Position numbers and translations under genes: made by a program. A DNA stretch of 64,000 nt, taken from assembly GCF_963576675.1 (NCBI RefSeq), contig NC_088913.1:78243001-78307000 (forward strand), written 5' to 3'. The stretch is from Euphorbia lathyris (Eukaryota > Streptophyta > Magnoliopsida > Malpighiales > Euphorbiaceae). The notes under the pieces were generated by a model, which was not told the DNA's origin, did no database searches, and saw nothing but the letters and a program-made list of their open reading frames with translations. This document shows positions 11,482-22,405 of the stretch, piece after piece; position 1 is the first letter of the stretch; each line of letters begins with the position of its first letter.

Positions 11482-13875
11482 TCAGTGGGTAGCCGATAGT
11501 TGGGTGACACGCCACAACCAGCTAACCCACTGTAAAAAAATAATAAATAAATATTAAAAATTAAACACATATAAACTAATACTAAATAATAATATTAAAT
11601 AATAATAAACTTACAAATTCGCTGTTGGCGCGAGCATGCTGTACCGGTCCAGCCTGTGGTGCATGAAGGAGATGGGGATGCGAATATCGCCTATACCAGT
11701 CCATATAAGCAGGATCACAGGCAGTGGGATCGTATCCAACTGGTCGGCATCTCATCCGATCAATGCCCCGAGCCGATGGAAATCTCTGCCAGGTATCCTC
11801 AATTGTGACTAAGGAATGCGTGAGCTTATACGCTATAGATCTCCATGGTCGTACTGCTTTATCAGGTCTAATACGCTCAGCTGGGATAGGCTGAGTATAT
11901 CCGACCTGTCGCAACGCTCGATCGGGCATATACGGCTCGACGATGTCTCTACACCGTATCCAACCGGCGTATGACACTCGAAGCCGATCATCATCAGGGA
12001 CAGGACCATAAGGCAACCACGTCACCTGGAAAAAAAATAATCAATAAAAAATAATAATATACTATAAATAATACTTACATTAATTCTAAAATTTTATAAA
12101 ATACCTCTGCCGCCATCATACGGTCCAGCTGCCCGCGTATGGTATCTACTCGGGTGGTCGTCTTGCCTGGTACCCCGACCTCCCATCTCAGTGCACGGGC
12201 ATGGTCAGCTGGGATCAAGTGAGCTCCTCTATGCGACCGGAACACTGGAAAATACTCGTATATCCATGCCTGCAGTAGGGTCAAACATCCGCATATACCT
12301 GAACAGTCTCCTCTGCTCGCTATCCCCAGCTGCCGGTACAACATGGCTAGTGTAGCAGACCCCCATGATAGTCCAGCTGCCCCGCTGACACCTCTGTAAA
12401 CCTCAGCAAGATGGGCTAGCCTAATCCTATCTCCACTCTTGTCAACAAACAGAGTGGATCCAAGCATAAGCCACATCCACGCTGTGGCCCGAGTAGCGTC
12501 ATCCCTACCCTCGGTGAGAAGCCCCTATACAGCCCCAACAAATACACCTCCACCACCCCATAAATGTCGGGTCGGCAACAGAAGCTCAGCCTGACTCACC
12601 CCAAACATCATCATGAACATCGCATGAAGCCCGTCAGTAGGGGGAGACTCGGACACCATCGGACCGTCGATCGGGATCCGAAGAATCTGCCACACATCAT
12701 GCAGCTGGATAGTCATCTCCCCGAACAGCATGTGGAAGGAGTTCGTATCGGGCTGCCACCGCTCCACGAACGCAGTCAATAGCGGAGTGTCGAGGTTCTT
12801 AAACATGGCCTGTGGAAGGTGAGACAAACCAGTCCTCTCGATCATCTCCCTCAGCTGTAAAATGACACATATACAATTTATACAATTATTGAATGTTTTT
12901 TATGTTTATAGTTAAAAATACAAATTACAATAAATGTTGACACACTATATTATTCTTACCTCGGGTGACGCACCAGAAAACCACTGACACAAATCTCGGC
13001 ATGCTGATGATCTGTTGTAGCATGTCAGAAACGACCGAATCTCTCCTCCCAACATCCGTGAGGCAACATGTCCTAGAAAAATAGGAATCACGGAACCATC
13101 AACGAGACCACCATCAACCGGTGCAGTAACTACCCAGCTCTCGTCCTCACTAGCTTTGGGACGTTTGCTTGTCCCTGAACATTATAAAATTATACTAAAA
13201 TATACTAAATTATACTAAAATATACTAAAATTATACTAAATTATACTATAATTATAAAATTATAATAAATTATACTAAAATATCCTAAAATATACTAAAT
13301 TATACTAAAATATACTAAAATTATACTAAATTATACTAAATTATACTAAAGTTATACTAAAATTATACTAAATTATACTATAATTATAAAATTATAATAA
13401 ATTATACTAAAATATCCTAAAATATACTAAATTATACTAAAATATACTAAAATTATACTAAATTATACTAAATTATACTAAAGTTATACTAAAATTATAA
13501 ATATACTAAAATATACTAATATACTAAAATATACTAATATACTAAAATTGTACTAAAATTATAAAAAATACCTGTACTCGCAAAACGACCTCCTACGCGC
13601 TGGTTCGGCTGCTCATCGCTCTCCTCAACCTCGCGATCATGTGCAACTACAGACTGTCGCACTGCCCGGGCTGCCACATCCAGGTAGCCCTGAAAAGAAT
13701 CGCTATCAGGCTCTCTGTCATCATAATCGGTCGCCCCCTCCGATCCATCAATATCGGGCTGCTCCACAATCGATCCCCTCTTGAACTGGTCCGTCGCAGC
13801 CCCTCTCCGCCTACGACCGGAAAAATCAATACCACGCAATCTCGTATGCCGTGGTGTATCATCCTCGCCGTCCAT
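11482..13875 (-). pseudogene. Plant Mobile Domain (MAIN-like) protein gene, five exons, one nonsense codon
   Basis: Exons with GT-AG borders can be traced on the minus strand: 13875-13572, 13174-12960, 12854-12105, 12025-11615 and 11529-11482. The joined frame is 576 codons including its stop. Exon 1 is charged and low complexity. Exons 2-4 carry the PMD fold (PF10536 type): LLTAFVERWQPDTNSFHMLF, GEMTIQLHDVWQILRIPIDG, then GSTLFVDKSG, LSWGSATLAMLYRQL, LLQAWIYEYFP, and WLPYGP near the C terminus. Family members MAIN and MAIL1 support genome stability and silencing in plants, and related domains travel in transposons. One in-frame TAG at 12527-12525 interrupts exon 3. All other joints keep phase, so the gene was intact until recently. 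Introns are AT-rich and partly minisatellite. Confidence 0.8.
13186..13570. repeat. AT-rich minisatellite inside PMD intron 1
   Basis: Tandem variants of a TATACTAAAAT-type motif of 8-12 bases, including two long direct copies of about 130 bp (around 13205-13345 and 13340-13490). It fills intron 1 of the PMD gene. Confidence 0.8.
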
Positions 13876-13934
13876 ATCTAGACGACGATAAGATGACGGG
13901 ATGGATTTCCCACCCCTAGTAGGCCGCTCCGTCT

Positions 13935-14250
13935 ACAAAAAAAATTACACTAAATTAATAAAATTGTAAATAATGTAAATTATACTAAATTTATAAAATT
14001 ATGCTAAAATACTACTAAATTAATACAATTGTAAATAATTGTAATTATACTATAATTATAAAATTATAATAAATTATACTAAAGTTATAATCAATTTATA
14101 CTAAATTATACTAAATTTATACTAAATTTATAAAATTACCCTAAATGAATAAAATTGTAAAAATCATGCTAATACTATACTAAATTTATACTAAAATTAA
14201 ACTAAAATTATAAAATTACACTAAATTACTAAAATTTTAAATAATATAAA
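13935..14250. repeat. AT-rich minisatellite upstream of the PMD gene
   Basis: The same ACTAAATTATAC-type motif family as in intron 1, here between the first exon and the right subterminal array. It may be part of a 5' intron or of the promoter region. Confidence 0.65.
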
Positions 14251-14267
14251 TTTTTATTAAAAAACAA

Positions 14268-14500
14268 CGTGGGCGTAAGGGAATCACGCCCGAACCACTG
14301 GTCGGGCGTATGAACATCATGCCCTATCAATGGTGCGGGCTTATGAGCATCACGCCCGATCAGTGGTTCGGGCGTATGCGTATCACGCCCTACCATTGGT
14401 GCGGGCATGTGGCTATCACGCCCGCGCCACTGGTCGGGCGTGATACTCATACGCCCGAACCGCAGATCGGGCGTGATTCTCATACGCCCGTCTGCGATTC
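14268..14500. repeat. Right subterminal GC-rich repeat array of the MULE
   Basis: About five to six units of roughly 40-45 bp, each with inverted ATCACGCCCG...CGGGCGTA/GA halves around a variable core such as AACCACTGGT. It mirrors the left array at 10990-11170. The palindromic design suggests a protein-binding or hairpin-forming role in transposition. Confidence 0.75.
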
Positions 14501-15838
14501 CGACGAATTTATAAAAACCCCCCACAGATTCATTTCGATCTAAAAATCAACGAAATAAAGCGGTAAATCTTACCACTTTAGCTTTTCCTTTACGGTTTCT
14601 GTCACCATCCATGATTCGGTTCACTAATTTGTCCGGATTTGAGCAAAAATCGTATAGGGTTCTTGAGAGGTTTTGGGTTTTTTCAAATTTAGTGCAAAGG
14701 GTAGTTCGGGTAATTCACGGGGCTAGAAGTATAAATTAGTGGCTAGGTTTAGTAACCCACTTTTTTTTATCTCATTCTTATCCCAAACCCTTTTACACAA
14801 TTTTAATACCATTAGGGTTGGAAAGTGTTGAAATTTGCGGGTACAGTCACATGTTGCCATGATTAAGGCTAGGGTCTCAATTGTACCATTTATAATATTA
14901 GAGTTAAATTATTTTTTATTGTTAATAATAAAGATATTTTTGTACCTTATCCATTTCCAATAAATAATCGGCTAAACACATTAGAAACCCCTCGAACATG
15001 GTATAAAAAACTAATTGGCCCCTTAGGTACATAGTATCTTTTTAGTTGGTTGAAATTTCTTAAAGTGATATATTAACCTCCTAAAATTGTTTAAAATGAT
15101 CTATTCATCCTTGAACTTACTTACACTGATTTATTATCACCTAGTCTTTAGTAAATTCATATATATTTCTATTTTCGAAAATTCTCTCTTACTCTTCCAT
15201 GTGAACTTAGGAAGATTAATAATATAAGTTTAAGCTAGTTGAAGGGAAAATTGATCTTTTCAGGGAAGTTTAGTATTTTAGATGTACTAAGCTGGAAAAA
15301 AATATAATACTAATAACAATATATTAATTAAGGTGTTTTTTATCACTTTGTTTTTAACAAAGTAACCATTATTTTATTTGTTTTTACCATTATATAAAAT
15401 TGATCCAATGGTAAAAACAAATAAAGTAAAGATTACTTTATCAAGAACATGAATTAATTGAGTTTTAGCAAGAAGTTTTGATTTTTTTAAGCAATTTTAT
15501 TTAGGTGAAATTAAATTTACTTAATTTTTATGATTGAATTTTAAAAAACATAAAACTTGCATGTAAGTGTTGCATTTCTCTATATTAGATCAATGTAGTG
15601 TTAGAATTGAAGTTCATATTTAGAGAATTCTTCTTTATACATGCTATTAAGTATTTAATGGACCCAATTCAATTATTATTGTTTTTTACTGAATTTTTGT
15701 TACAGCACTGTTATCCTAATCCAAGGCAAGCTAATATTGGCTAGCTAGATGATCAAACACAATTAAACTAAACTTGTAATGAAAATTCTCTTGTAATACA
15801 TTATAATTTCATTTATTTGAAGAGCAATAAGATATAGT

Positions 15839-16096
15839 CTAGCGGTGGCCAACTCCGGGACTGTGGCCAGGTGTAGTAGGCCTCATGGCATACAAATGAC
15901 CTTGAGGCTCTTCTTCAGCCATTGATATTGTAGCATCTGGAAGTACTGATGTTGCAGGTGGATAAATTGCATCTGGGTTTGATATTGATACAGCTACAGG
16001 TGGATTGATGCAGTCTTTGTCATCTAAAACTCTCCCATTTGTGGACTGAAATATCATCAACATTAAAAGAATGAATACTACATTCACTTTGGCCAT
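15839..16096 (-). CDS. CEP-family secreted peptide hormone precursor, copy 2
   Basis: An intronless 85-residue precursor. MAKVNVVFILLMLMIFQSTNG is the signal peptide, followed by RVLDDKD and a variable region, ending in LYAMRPTTPGHSPGVGH plus Arg. Unlike copy 1 it keeps Pro at positions 4, 7 and 11 of the 15-mer, the sites hydroxylated in known CEPs, so it is the best candidate for a functional hormone. Position 2 is Met rather than Phe. The start is the first ATG after a minus-strand TATA box at 16187-16194, with the same context in all copies. It differs from copy 1 at about eight residues, including a Cys in DKDCIN. No intron or frame defect is visible. Expression and receptor use are inferred only from the family. 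Confidence 0.85.
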   Translation of the reverse strand: MAKVNVVFILLMLMIFQSTNGRVLDDKDCINPPVAVSISNPDAIYPPATSVLPDATISMAEEEPQGHLYAMRPTTPGHSPGVGHR

Positions 16097-16186
16097 TTTG
16101 GAAGAAAGAAAGAAAGAGTAGAAATTTTTAGAGGGAAATGATATTGAAGAAGGAAGAGTGAAGAAAGAGGAGGCTATACCTTATGG

Positions 16187-16194
16187 TATTTATA
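16187..16194 (-). promoter_or_regulatory. Putative TATA box of CEP copy 2
   Basis: TATAAATA on the minus strand about 90 bases upstream of the start codon, in the same sequence context as the box before copies 1 and 3. Confidence 0.6.
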
Positions 16195-16547
16195 GAGGAA
16201 GAGAGGCACCTATTGATTCTTAAACACTAAGAATTGCATGTGAATTCTGAAAACCAGCAAAAGAGGATTTCATTTGTTTTGTAATTTTGCAATGTTTAAG
16301 AAGAAAACAAAAAGAATGATATCTTCTTTTATATCTTAAAATTAATTAAAATATTTTCTTTCCTTTTGTAAATTTTCTAAGTTTCACCACAATACAAAAC
16401 CAATGATTCCCTCTTTCATTATTTTTTATTTTTTTTTAGCCAACAGTTACTGTTGTTACACAAAGTTCACTAAGCTTCATTTATTTCTAATAAATTTTGT
16501 GAGATTTAGATTATAAATTTAATTTGTTTAAAGACAGATAAGATATA

Positions 16548-16612
16548 TTCTAGGGTTTAAGGCTGTAGCCAGGTGTAGCAGGTCTAACGACATACAAATG
16601 ATCTTTAGTCAC
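16548..16612 (-). pseudogene. Relic of a second CEP-type gene, unit 2
   Basis: The minus strand reads KDHLYVVRPATPGYSLKP and then a stop. The 3' flank (ATAAATTTAATTTGTTT) resembles the 3' flank of the intact CEP genes, so this is a diverged 3' end of a paralogue. Phe at position 2 has become Val and the GVGH end is lost. No signal peptide or start is found upstream. Confidence 0.6.
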
Positions 16613-16799
16613 TAGATATTAACTCAATTTTTCTTGTACCACTATATATTACCTCGGTATCCCATACAAGGTTTAAGCCATGAGTAAATAATATTGTGTT
16701 ATAAGTGATATATTCCCACCTACACCCATTCCTCAAAGAGGATACAAAATGCAACTACATGCACACCGGAGTAAAAGGGACCAATCATGAATGAATGTA

Positions 16800-17345
16800 T
16801 AATGTGTAAAGTTTTAACAATCAGTAACTTTCCATGTTTTTCAAGTGTTAAATACACAAATTTTAACTAATTAGGTAATTAAAGAAATGAGTTCATAATG
16901 TAGTGGACCTAGTGTAATTACTGTTCCTCATGTCCATTAAGAATGTCAAAAATATACCTCCAAACAATTAACCGTTACTTTAGAAACTCCCTCATGCAAA
17001 TAAGTACTAGGCGTGAGGTTATTTTTCCTCGAGGTTCCTCCGGGTAAAAGGGACCCATTATGAATGTGTAAAGTGTAATGAATGAATATATGAATCCCAT
17101 TTAGATAACTTTAAAGTTTTAACAATTAGTAATTTTCGGTTTATTTCAAGTGTTAAATACACAAATTTTAACTAAATTGGATAATTAAAGAAATGGGTTC
17201 ATAATATGCTAGTGTAATCAGGGTTCATCATGCCCATTACGAATGCCAAAAATATGCCTCCAAACAAGTAACCCTTACTTTAGAAACTCCCTCATGCAAA
17301 TAAGTACTAGCCGTGAGGTTTTTTTTCCTCGAGGTTCCTCCGGGT
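16800..17345. repeat. Two short tandem partial copies of the unit start
   Basis: The block AAAGTTTTAACAAT...GGTAATTAAAGAAATG through CTCCCTCATGCAAATAAGTACTAG and CGAGGTTCCTCCGGGTA occurs twice in a row, at about 16808-17046 and 17080-17346. Both copies stop at the same GGTTCCTCCGGGTA boundary. No gene is present. Confidence 0.75.
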
Positions 17346-18150
17346 ATTTCGCAAGCCTTGTCCATTTGTTACTTTAATTAACTAGTTTACCCAAAAAATT
17401 TATATATAGTTCCTCAATGGAGTCACCACAATGAGCTGTAGGATGCCGGGGGTGTTCATCTCTCATCCACACGAGTTTCATTTTTTTTTTACCATGAGTT
17501 TTATATTGTTGCTTCTTAGGACTTCCCATATTACTTCCAAGGGTATTGAAATATTATACTTAACATTAAGTTTATTTCAATTATAATTTATGTTATATTA
17601 TTATTATTATCAAGAAGTTATTTTTTCCTAATTCTCTAAACAAAGAGATTGTAAGTCTCTAATACACTTGATGAGATGTTTATTCTTGAAGAATTTGGAT
17701 TATGCTAGATACCAATTCAAAATGAAGTAAATAAAAATAAAATTTGATGCTCAAAATCCTAAAAATGTACATTAATTATGGGATATTGAGATAATTGCTT
17801 TTGCAACATTGGCTTATATAGTTTTTACCTATTATATTATGGTTTGTACAAAATTGATAGTATTTCAAGTGTTTTTAACAGATGAAAATGAAACATGATC
17901 ATAGGACAAGTTGTTGGAAAATATTAATTAAAAAATATTATTATTTGAATCTCTTCAAATTCTCAAATGTTGAGCATAATGATTCTAATTAATAGAATTA
18001 ATTTCACATATTAATTATAAAACGTTTTTTTTTTTGGTACCGAGTGCTTACATTTGCGGTTTAATTCTATTTAATTAAAACTAATTTATGACTTAATACT
18101 TCATTAAGAAAAAATAAAAATTTTAATTAATGGGCAAAATATATTTCCAC
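17345..18150 (+). repeat. Direct duplicated segment, copy a
   Basis: About 800 bp of AT-rich noncoding DNA, from CGCAAGCCTTG to AATTAATGGGCAAAA, which recurs at 20846-22405 in the same orientation with few changes. In the second copy a truncated LINE has been inserted. No open frame or known motif is seen. Confidence 0.8.
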
Positions 18151-18498
18151 TCTCCTCTTTATATGCTTATATCTTGACATTCTCTCATATTTTCGGAAAA
18201 AAAAACAAGAGGAAGATAAATCTCTCCTAATTATCATTTTTGTCCCTTAATTTTTGTTTTCCATTCTTTTGTTGGTTTTTCTTGCTTACGAAATTCAAGA
18301 ATATATAATTATTAGAAAATATTAATGAAGTCAAATAAGTGATATCTACAAGCGTGACTGATATTATATACAGTGAAAGAATGAAGAACAAATTGATTGA
18401 ATGTCTTGATGAGATATTGCGAGATGAAAATAGGAGCAATCATCACATTAAGCCGATTCAACTAGATATATTGGGTTATTGTAGCATAATGAATAATT
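18151..18498. other. AT-rich sequence without recognised features
   Basis: It lies between duplicated segment a and a truncated LINE. No gene is supported; a short open frame at 18227-18439 (minus) is low complexity and lacks any family signature. Its last 18 bases are the left copy of the LINE target duplication. Confidence 0.5.
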
Positions 18499-19378
18499 TT
18501 TTAATAAGGATCTAGGACGAGGAGATGTGTTAGCCTGACATCCCAACTAGGTCGGCACCTCAGGCTTTCACAGACTCCAAACCCTTAAATAAATAAATAA
18601 TATAAAAAATGTATGTACAGACGATTAGGAGAAACGAATGTAAAAAATGTTCAGACGGTCATTAACAATAAAAGAGGAGCAAAAGGATGGCGCTGAGGGC
18701 CACCAAGTGATGGCGGAGAAGCTGTAGCCGAAATTAGCTAAGGCATCAGCCACCTGGTTGCCTTCACAAAAGATATGAGATATCAGAATGTTCATGTTCA
18801 AGAGCTCTGAGCCAATTTTGCCTGACAGCCCAAGGGACAGCAGTAGAATGCTGCTTTAACAAGTTAATAACAAAAGTAGAGTCTGATTCAATCCACAAGT
18901 TCCGCCATTCTTTCTCCCACGCTAGGTCGATTGCGAAAATCACAGCTTTAAGTTCAGCAATGTGGGCATGCGCATGTGTAATAGGGAAAGCAAAACATCC
19001 CTTCGGAAAACCTCTGCAATTCCTGAAGATGCCGCCCGAGCTCGCTGGTCCTGGAAAGCAGGTGGTCTAGTCGGCCTCGGGTTAAGTTGATGCACTTCCT
19101 TGATGAAATGACAAAGCAGCGAGGGCACCATTTGGATTGAAGGGAGCGCACTGTTGAAAATTGCCTTGTTTCTGATATGCCAAATAAACCATGGCGCCGT
19201 GATGACGGCGACTCGCCAAAATTTGACTCTGAGACGCGGCAGTTGCTGCTGCAGCAAAGACAAAAAGAAAGTGGAAAAGGTACCTGAACATGTAATCACT
19301 GTGGTTAGAAGCAAGCTAATCGTATTCCAAACCGATCTCGCATAGGAGCAATGAATGAACAAGTGGTCGAGAGATTCA
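18499..19378 (-). mobile_element. 5'-truncated LINE, zf-RVT/RNase H remnant
   Basis: Flanked by an exact 18-bp target duplication, GTAGCATAATGAATAATT, at 18481-18498 and 19379-19396. The minus strand encodes the end of a zf-RVT domain (ESLDHLFIHCSYARSVW) and then a broken RNase H (IESDSTFVINLL) with stops and frameshifts. The LINE 3' end points to low coordinates. The family differs from the LINE at 1-5981. Confidence 0.85.
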
Positions 19379-19943
19379 GTAGCATAATGAATAATTGAAG
19401 TCGAATACTTGGTGATCATGAAATTCCATCAAGCAAAATGATTATCATCAAGATGAATTTGCGACTAATTCTTATGAATTTTATTTTTTTATATGTAACA
19501 TTTTGAATTGATAAAGTTTTTTCATGTGAAACATTAGAAAAGTATTGATTGTAATAGTTTATAACATAATAAATTGATGTTGCTTCCATTTTAATGTAGA
19601 TTGTAATTATTTTGTATCGTAGATATAATATTTAATTTTAATTGTAGTTTAATTCCATTTTTGTTTAACATAGATTGTAATTCTATTGTATCCTAGATAT
19701 AATATTTAATTTTAAATTTAGTTTAATTCAATTTTTAGTTTTTCATTATATTCTAATGTATTTCTCAATAAATCTCCTATTTTATTATTATTGTTTCACA
19801 GAATTCAAGTTATAAAAAAATATGAAAATGTATTAAAATTACTAAAAAGTACAAATCATTAAATTTTATAAAAATAAATAATTCATTCACCTTTAATTAA
19901 AAATCTATAAAAAAATTAATCAATTATTTTCAAAATTAATTTA
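19379..19943. other. AT-rich sequence without recognised features
   Basis: It begins with the right copy of the 18-bp LINE duplication and ends with the left duplication of the next LINE fragment. It contains two related stretches of about 60 bp around TAGATTGTAATT...AGATATAATATTTAATTTTAA. No gene is seen. Confidence 0.5.
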
Positions 19944-20483
19944 TTTTTTTATTTTTTTGATAGAAGCTGGGACGATACAGTAGCAATGATCCTTGAATCC
20001 CAACCAGGTTAGCACCCCCAAAAGCACGCACTAAAAACCCGATATTATTAAAAAAAGAAAAAAATAATGTAACACAGGGAGAGAAACGGAAAAACAAAGT
20101 AAAAAATAAAAAAAAACAATAAAAAGCAAAAAACAAACAAACAAATAAATCAGCGAAATCTAAAGTGACCAACATTACAGATATCATCAAAAAGCAGTGA
20201 GTGGTAGAATTGCGGAACCCATTGCCACCACGTAATGCCGGAGGAGGAGACGCCAAAGCGGGCTAAAGCATCAGCAACCTAATTACCTTCTATGTAAGTG
20301 TGGGTATTCACGACGGATATCTGCGAGCACCGTTGTAGACATTTCAACCAGTCTTGATGGATGGGCCAAGGAACGTTGGTGGAATGTGACTTTAATTTAT
20401 TGACCACTAACAAGGAGTCTGATTTCATCCAAAGCCTGTGTCAGTTCTTCTCCCATACTAGGTCAACTGCAAAAATTAACGCC
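19944..20483 (-). mobile_element. 5'-truncated LINE, RNase H remnant
   Basis: The minus strand begins within an RNase H-like region and ends in a poly-A tail, visible as the T run near 19944-19957. The flanks TTCAAAATTAATTTA (19929-19943) and TTCAAATTTAATTTA (20484-20498) form a 15-base duplication with one mismatch. It is related to, but not the same copy as, the fragments at 18499-19378 and 57505-59168. Confidence 0.75.
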
Positions 20484-20845
20484 TTCAAATTTAATTTAAT
20501 TTAATTTCATTTGAATTAACAATAAAAATATATATTAATTTCAAATATACATAATATAATTTTTTTTTTGCATAACATTATATAAAATTACTTAAAAGTA
20601 AATATGTCAATTTATTTTTTTTATCTAAATTATATAAAAGTTTCATATCTCGTGCATCGCACCAGTTTTCGACTAGTTAGTAATTGATTTATAAGATATT
20701 AAAAGTGCTTTTCTACGATTTATTAATTACTAATTGATTTTTTCGATATTAAACGTGTTTTTCAAACAAAAACAAGAATTAATGGAATTTTGCAAGATTT
20801 TTTTTTCTAAATAGTGTAAAATAGTGTATGTTCCGTAAAAAAAAA
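20484..20845. other. AT-rich spacer with a segment shared with 62850-62960
   Basis: Noncoding. The part around 20695-20830 (TAAGATATTAAAAGTG, GAATTAATGGAATTTTG, AATAGTGTAAAATAGTGT) is a diverged copy of sequence at about 62850-62960, so both are pieces of one wider duplicated block. Confidence 0.5.
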
Positions 20846-22405
20846 TTCGCAAGCCTTGTTCATTTGTTACTTTAATCAACTAGTTTACCCAAAAAAATTA
20901 TATATAGTTCCTCAATGGAGTCACCACAATGAGCTGTAGGATGCTGGGGTGTTCATCTCTCATCCACACAAGTTTCATTTTTTTTTATCATGAGTTTTAT
21001 ATTGTTGCTTCTTAGGACTTCCCATATTACTTCCAAGGTATTGAAATATTATACTTAACATTAAATTTATTTCAATTATAAATTATGTTATATTATTATT
21101 ATTATTATTATTATCAAGAAGTTATTTTTTCCCAATTCTCTAAACAAAGAGATTGTAAGCCTCTAATACACTTGATGAGATGTTTATTCTTGAAGAATTT
21201 GGATTATGCTAGATACGAATTCAAAATGAAGTAAATAAAAATAAAATTTGATGCTCAAAATCCTAAAAATGTACATTAATTATGAGATATTGAGATAATT
21301 GCTTTTGCAACATTGGCTTATATGGTTTTTAACTATTATATTATGGTTTGTACAAAATTGATAGTATTTCAAGTGTTTTTAAGAGATGAAAATGAAACAT
21401 GATCATACGACAAGTTGTTGGAAAATATTAATTAAAAAATATTATTATTTGAATCTCTTTAAATTCTCAAATGTTGATCATAATGATACTAATTAATAGA
21501 ATTAATTTCACATATTAATTATAAAACATTTTTTTTGTACAGAGTATTTACAATTGCGGTTTTTTTTTTGGTAGGCAAAGGAAAGAAAAAACAAAAAACC
21601 AAAACACTAACCGGGGATTAGCCTGGGAAAGCTAACCCCAACCCGATCCTCAGAAAGCAAGGAAAAAAGGAAATCCGGAGGTGACGAGAAGGTATTGACT
21701 CCCACCATCCTCACATGCCCCTTAGTAGCAAGGCGATCAGCAACCCTGTTCTGCTCCCTAAAGACATGCTCAAAGTTGATGGAATCAAAGGAAGAACATA
21801 ACCTTTTGATTCCTTTTACTAAATTTTGGTTGCCCAAACATAAGGTCTTATTTTTAGAGATAATTTTAACTGCTTCAAGGTTATCCGATTCCACCAGAAG
21901 ATTTTTCAATCCCAGATTTTTAGCGAGCCTAAGCCAGAAAAGATTCCCCAGAGCTCAGCAGAGAAGGAAGATCCCACTCCAAGGTTATGAGCAAAGCCAG
22001 ACACCCAAGCCCCTCCAGCGTCTCTCAAGACCCCACCAGCCGTAATCCTACCATCCGACAAACAGGAACCATCAGTATTTAACTTCACAGTTCCTTCCCG
22101 GGGTTTTCTCCAACCCAATGAGTGAACCGCCTTGCTCTGGCAAGAGTTCGGTAAACCCTCCTCCTTGAAGCTATTAATAACGACATTAATTTTTTTAGAG
22201 AAAAAAGTAAGTAAATTAGGAAAGATGACTGCCCCTTCTCCAAAAATACCAGCGTTCCTCCACTGCCAAAGCTGGTGACAAACAACTGCAAAGAGAATAG
22301 CACCATGCTCCAGCTCAGGCAAAAGCAAACCTTTAAATTAAAATTAATTTATGACTTATTACTTCATTAAGAAAAAATAAAAATTTTAATTAATGGGCAA
22401 AAAAT
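20846..22405 (+). repeat. Direct duplicated segment, copy b (split by a LINE)
   Basis: A second copy of 17345-18150. The halves 20846-21559 and 22334-22405 align with copy a; a LINE fragment separates them. It has a longer ATT microsatellite (near 21093-21113) than copy a. Confidence 0.8.
21560..22333 (-). mobile_element. 5'-truncated LINE of the same family as 1-5981
   Basis: The minus strand encodes LEHGAILFAVVCHQLWQWRN, then LGWRKPREGTVKLNTDGSC and the RNase H with VESDNLEAVK and RVADRLA, ending in FPRLIPG and a stop, like the end of ORF2 at 5939. A small deletion near 21905 shifts the frame within RNase H. The T run at 21560-21569 is its poly-A tail. It was inserted into duplicated segment b; no clean target duplication was found. 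Confidence 0.88.

Larger units (their letters stand above)
10895..14760. mobile_element. MULE-like DNA transposon carrying a Plant Mobile Domain gene
   Basis: The element is bounded by an exact 9-bp target duplication, TTTTTTTTA at 10886-10894 and 14761-14769. The empty site is seen in sister units (for example near 41895). Imperfect terminal inverted repeats of about 65 bp start GGGTGTTGTTAAACC on the left and, as reverse complement, GTGGGTTACTAAACC on the right. Both then share TAGCC-rich sequence and end near ACCCTTT. A 9-bp duplication is the hallmark of Mutator-like elements. No MuDR-type transposase is visible; the only gene is the five-exon PMD gene on the minus strand. GC-rich subterminal repeats lie inside both ends. 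Confidence 0.85.
9429..16790. repeat. Tandem unit 2 of the CEP-gene array
   Basis: The second copy of the backbone has the same landmark order as unit 1. It is enlarged by a SINE-like insertion (10248-10393) and a 3.9-kb MULE-like element (10895-14760). Without these it is about 3.4 kb. The rest is AT-rich noncoding DNA around CEP copy 2. Confidence 0.75.

Noticed and set aside
13186..13570. CRISPR-like regular array
   Set aside because: AT-rich minisatellite with variable unit length and no unique spacers, in a plant intron.
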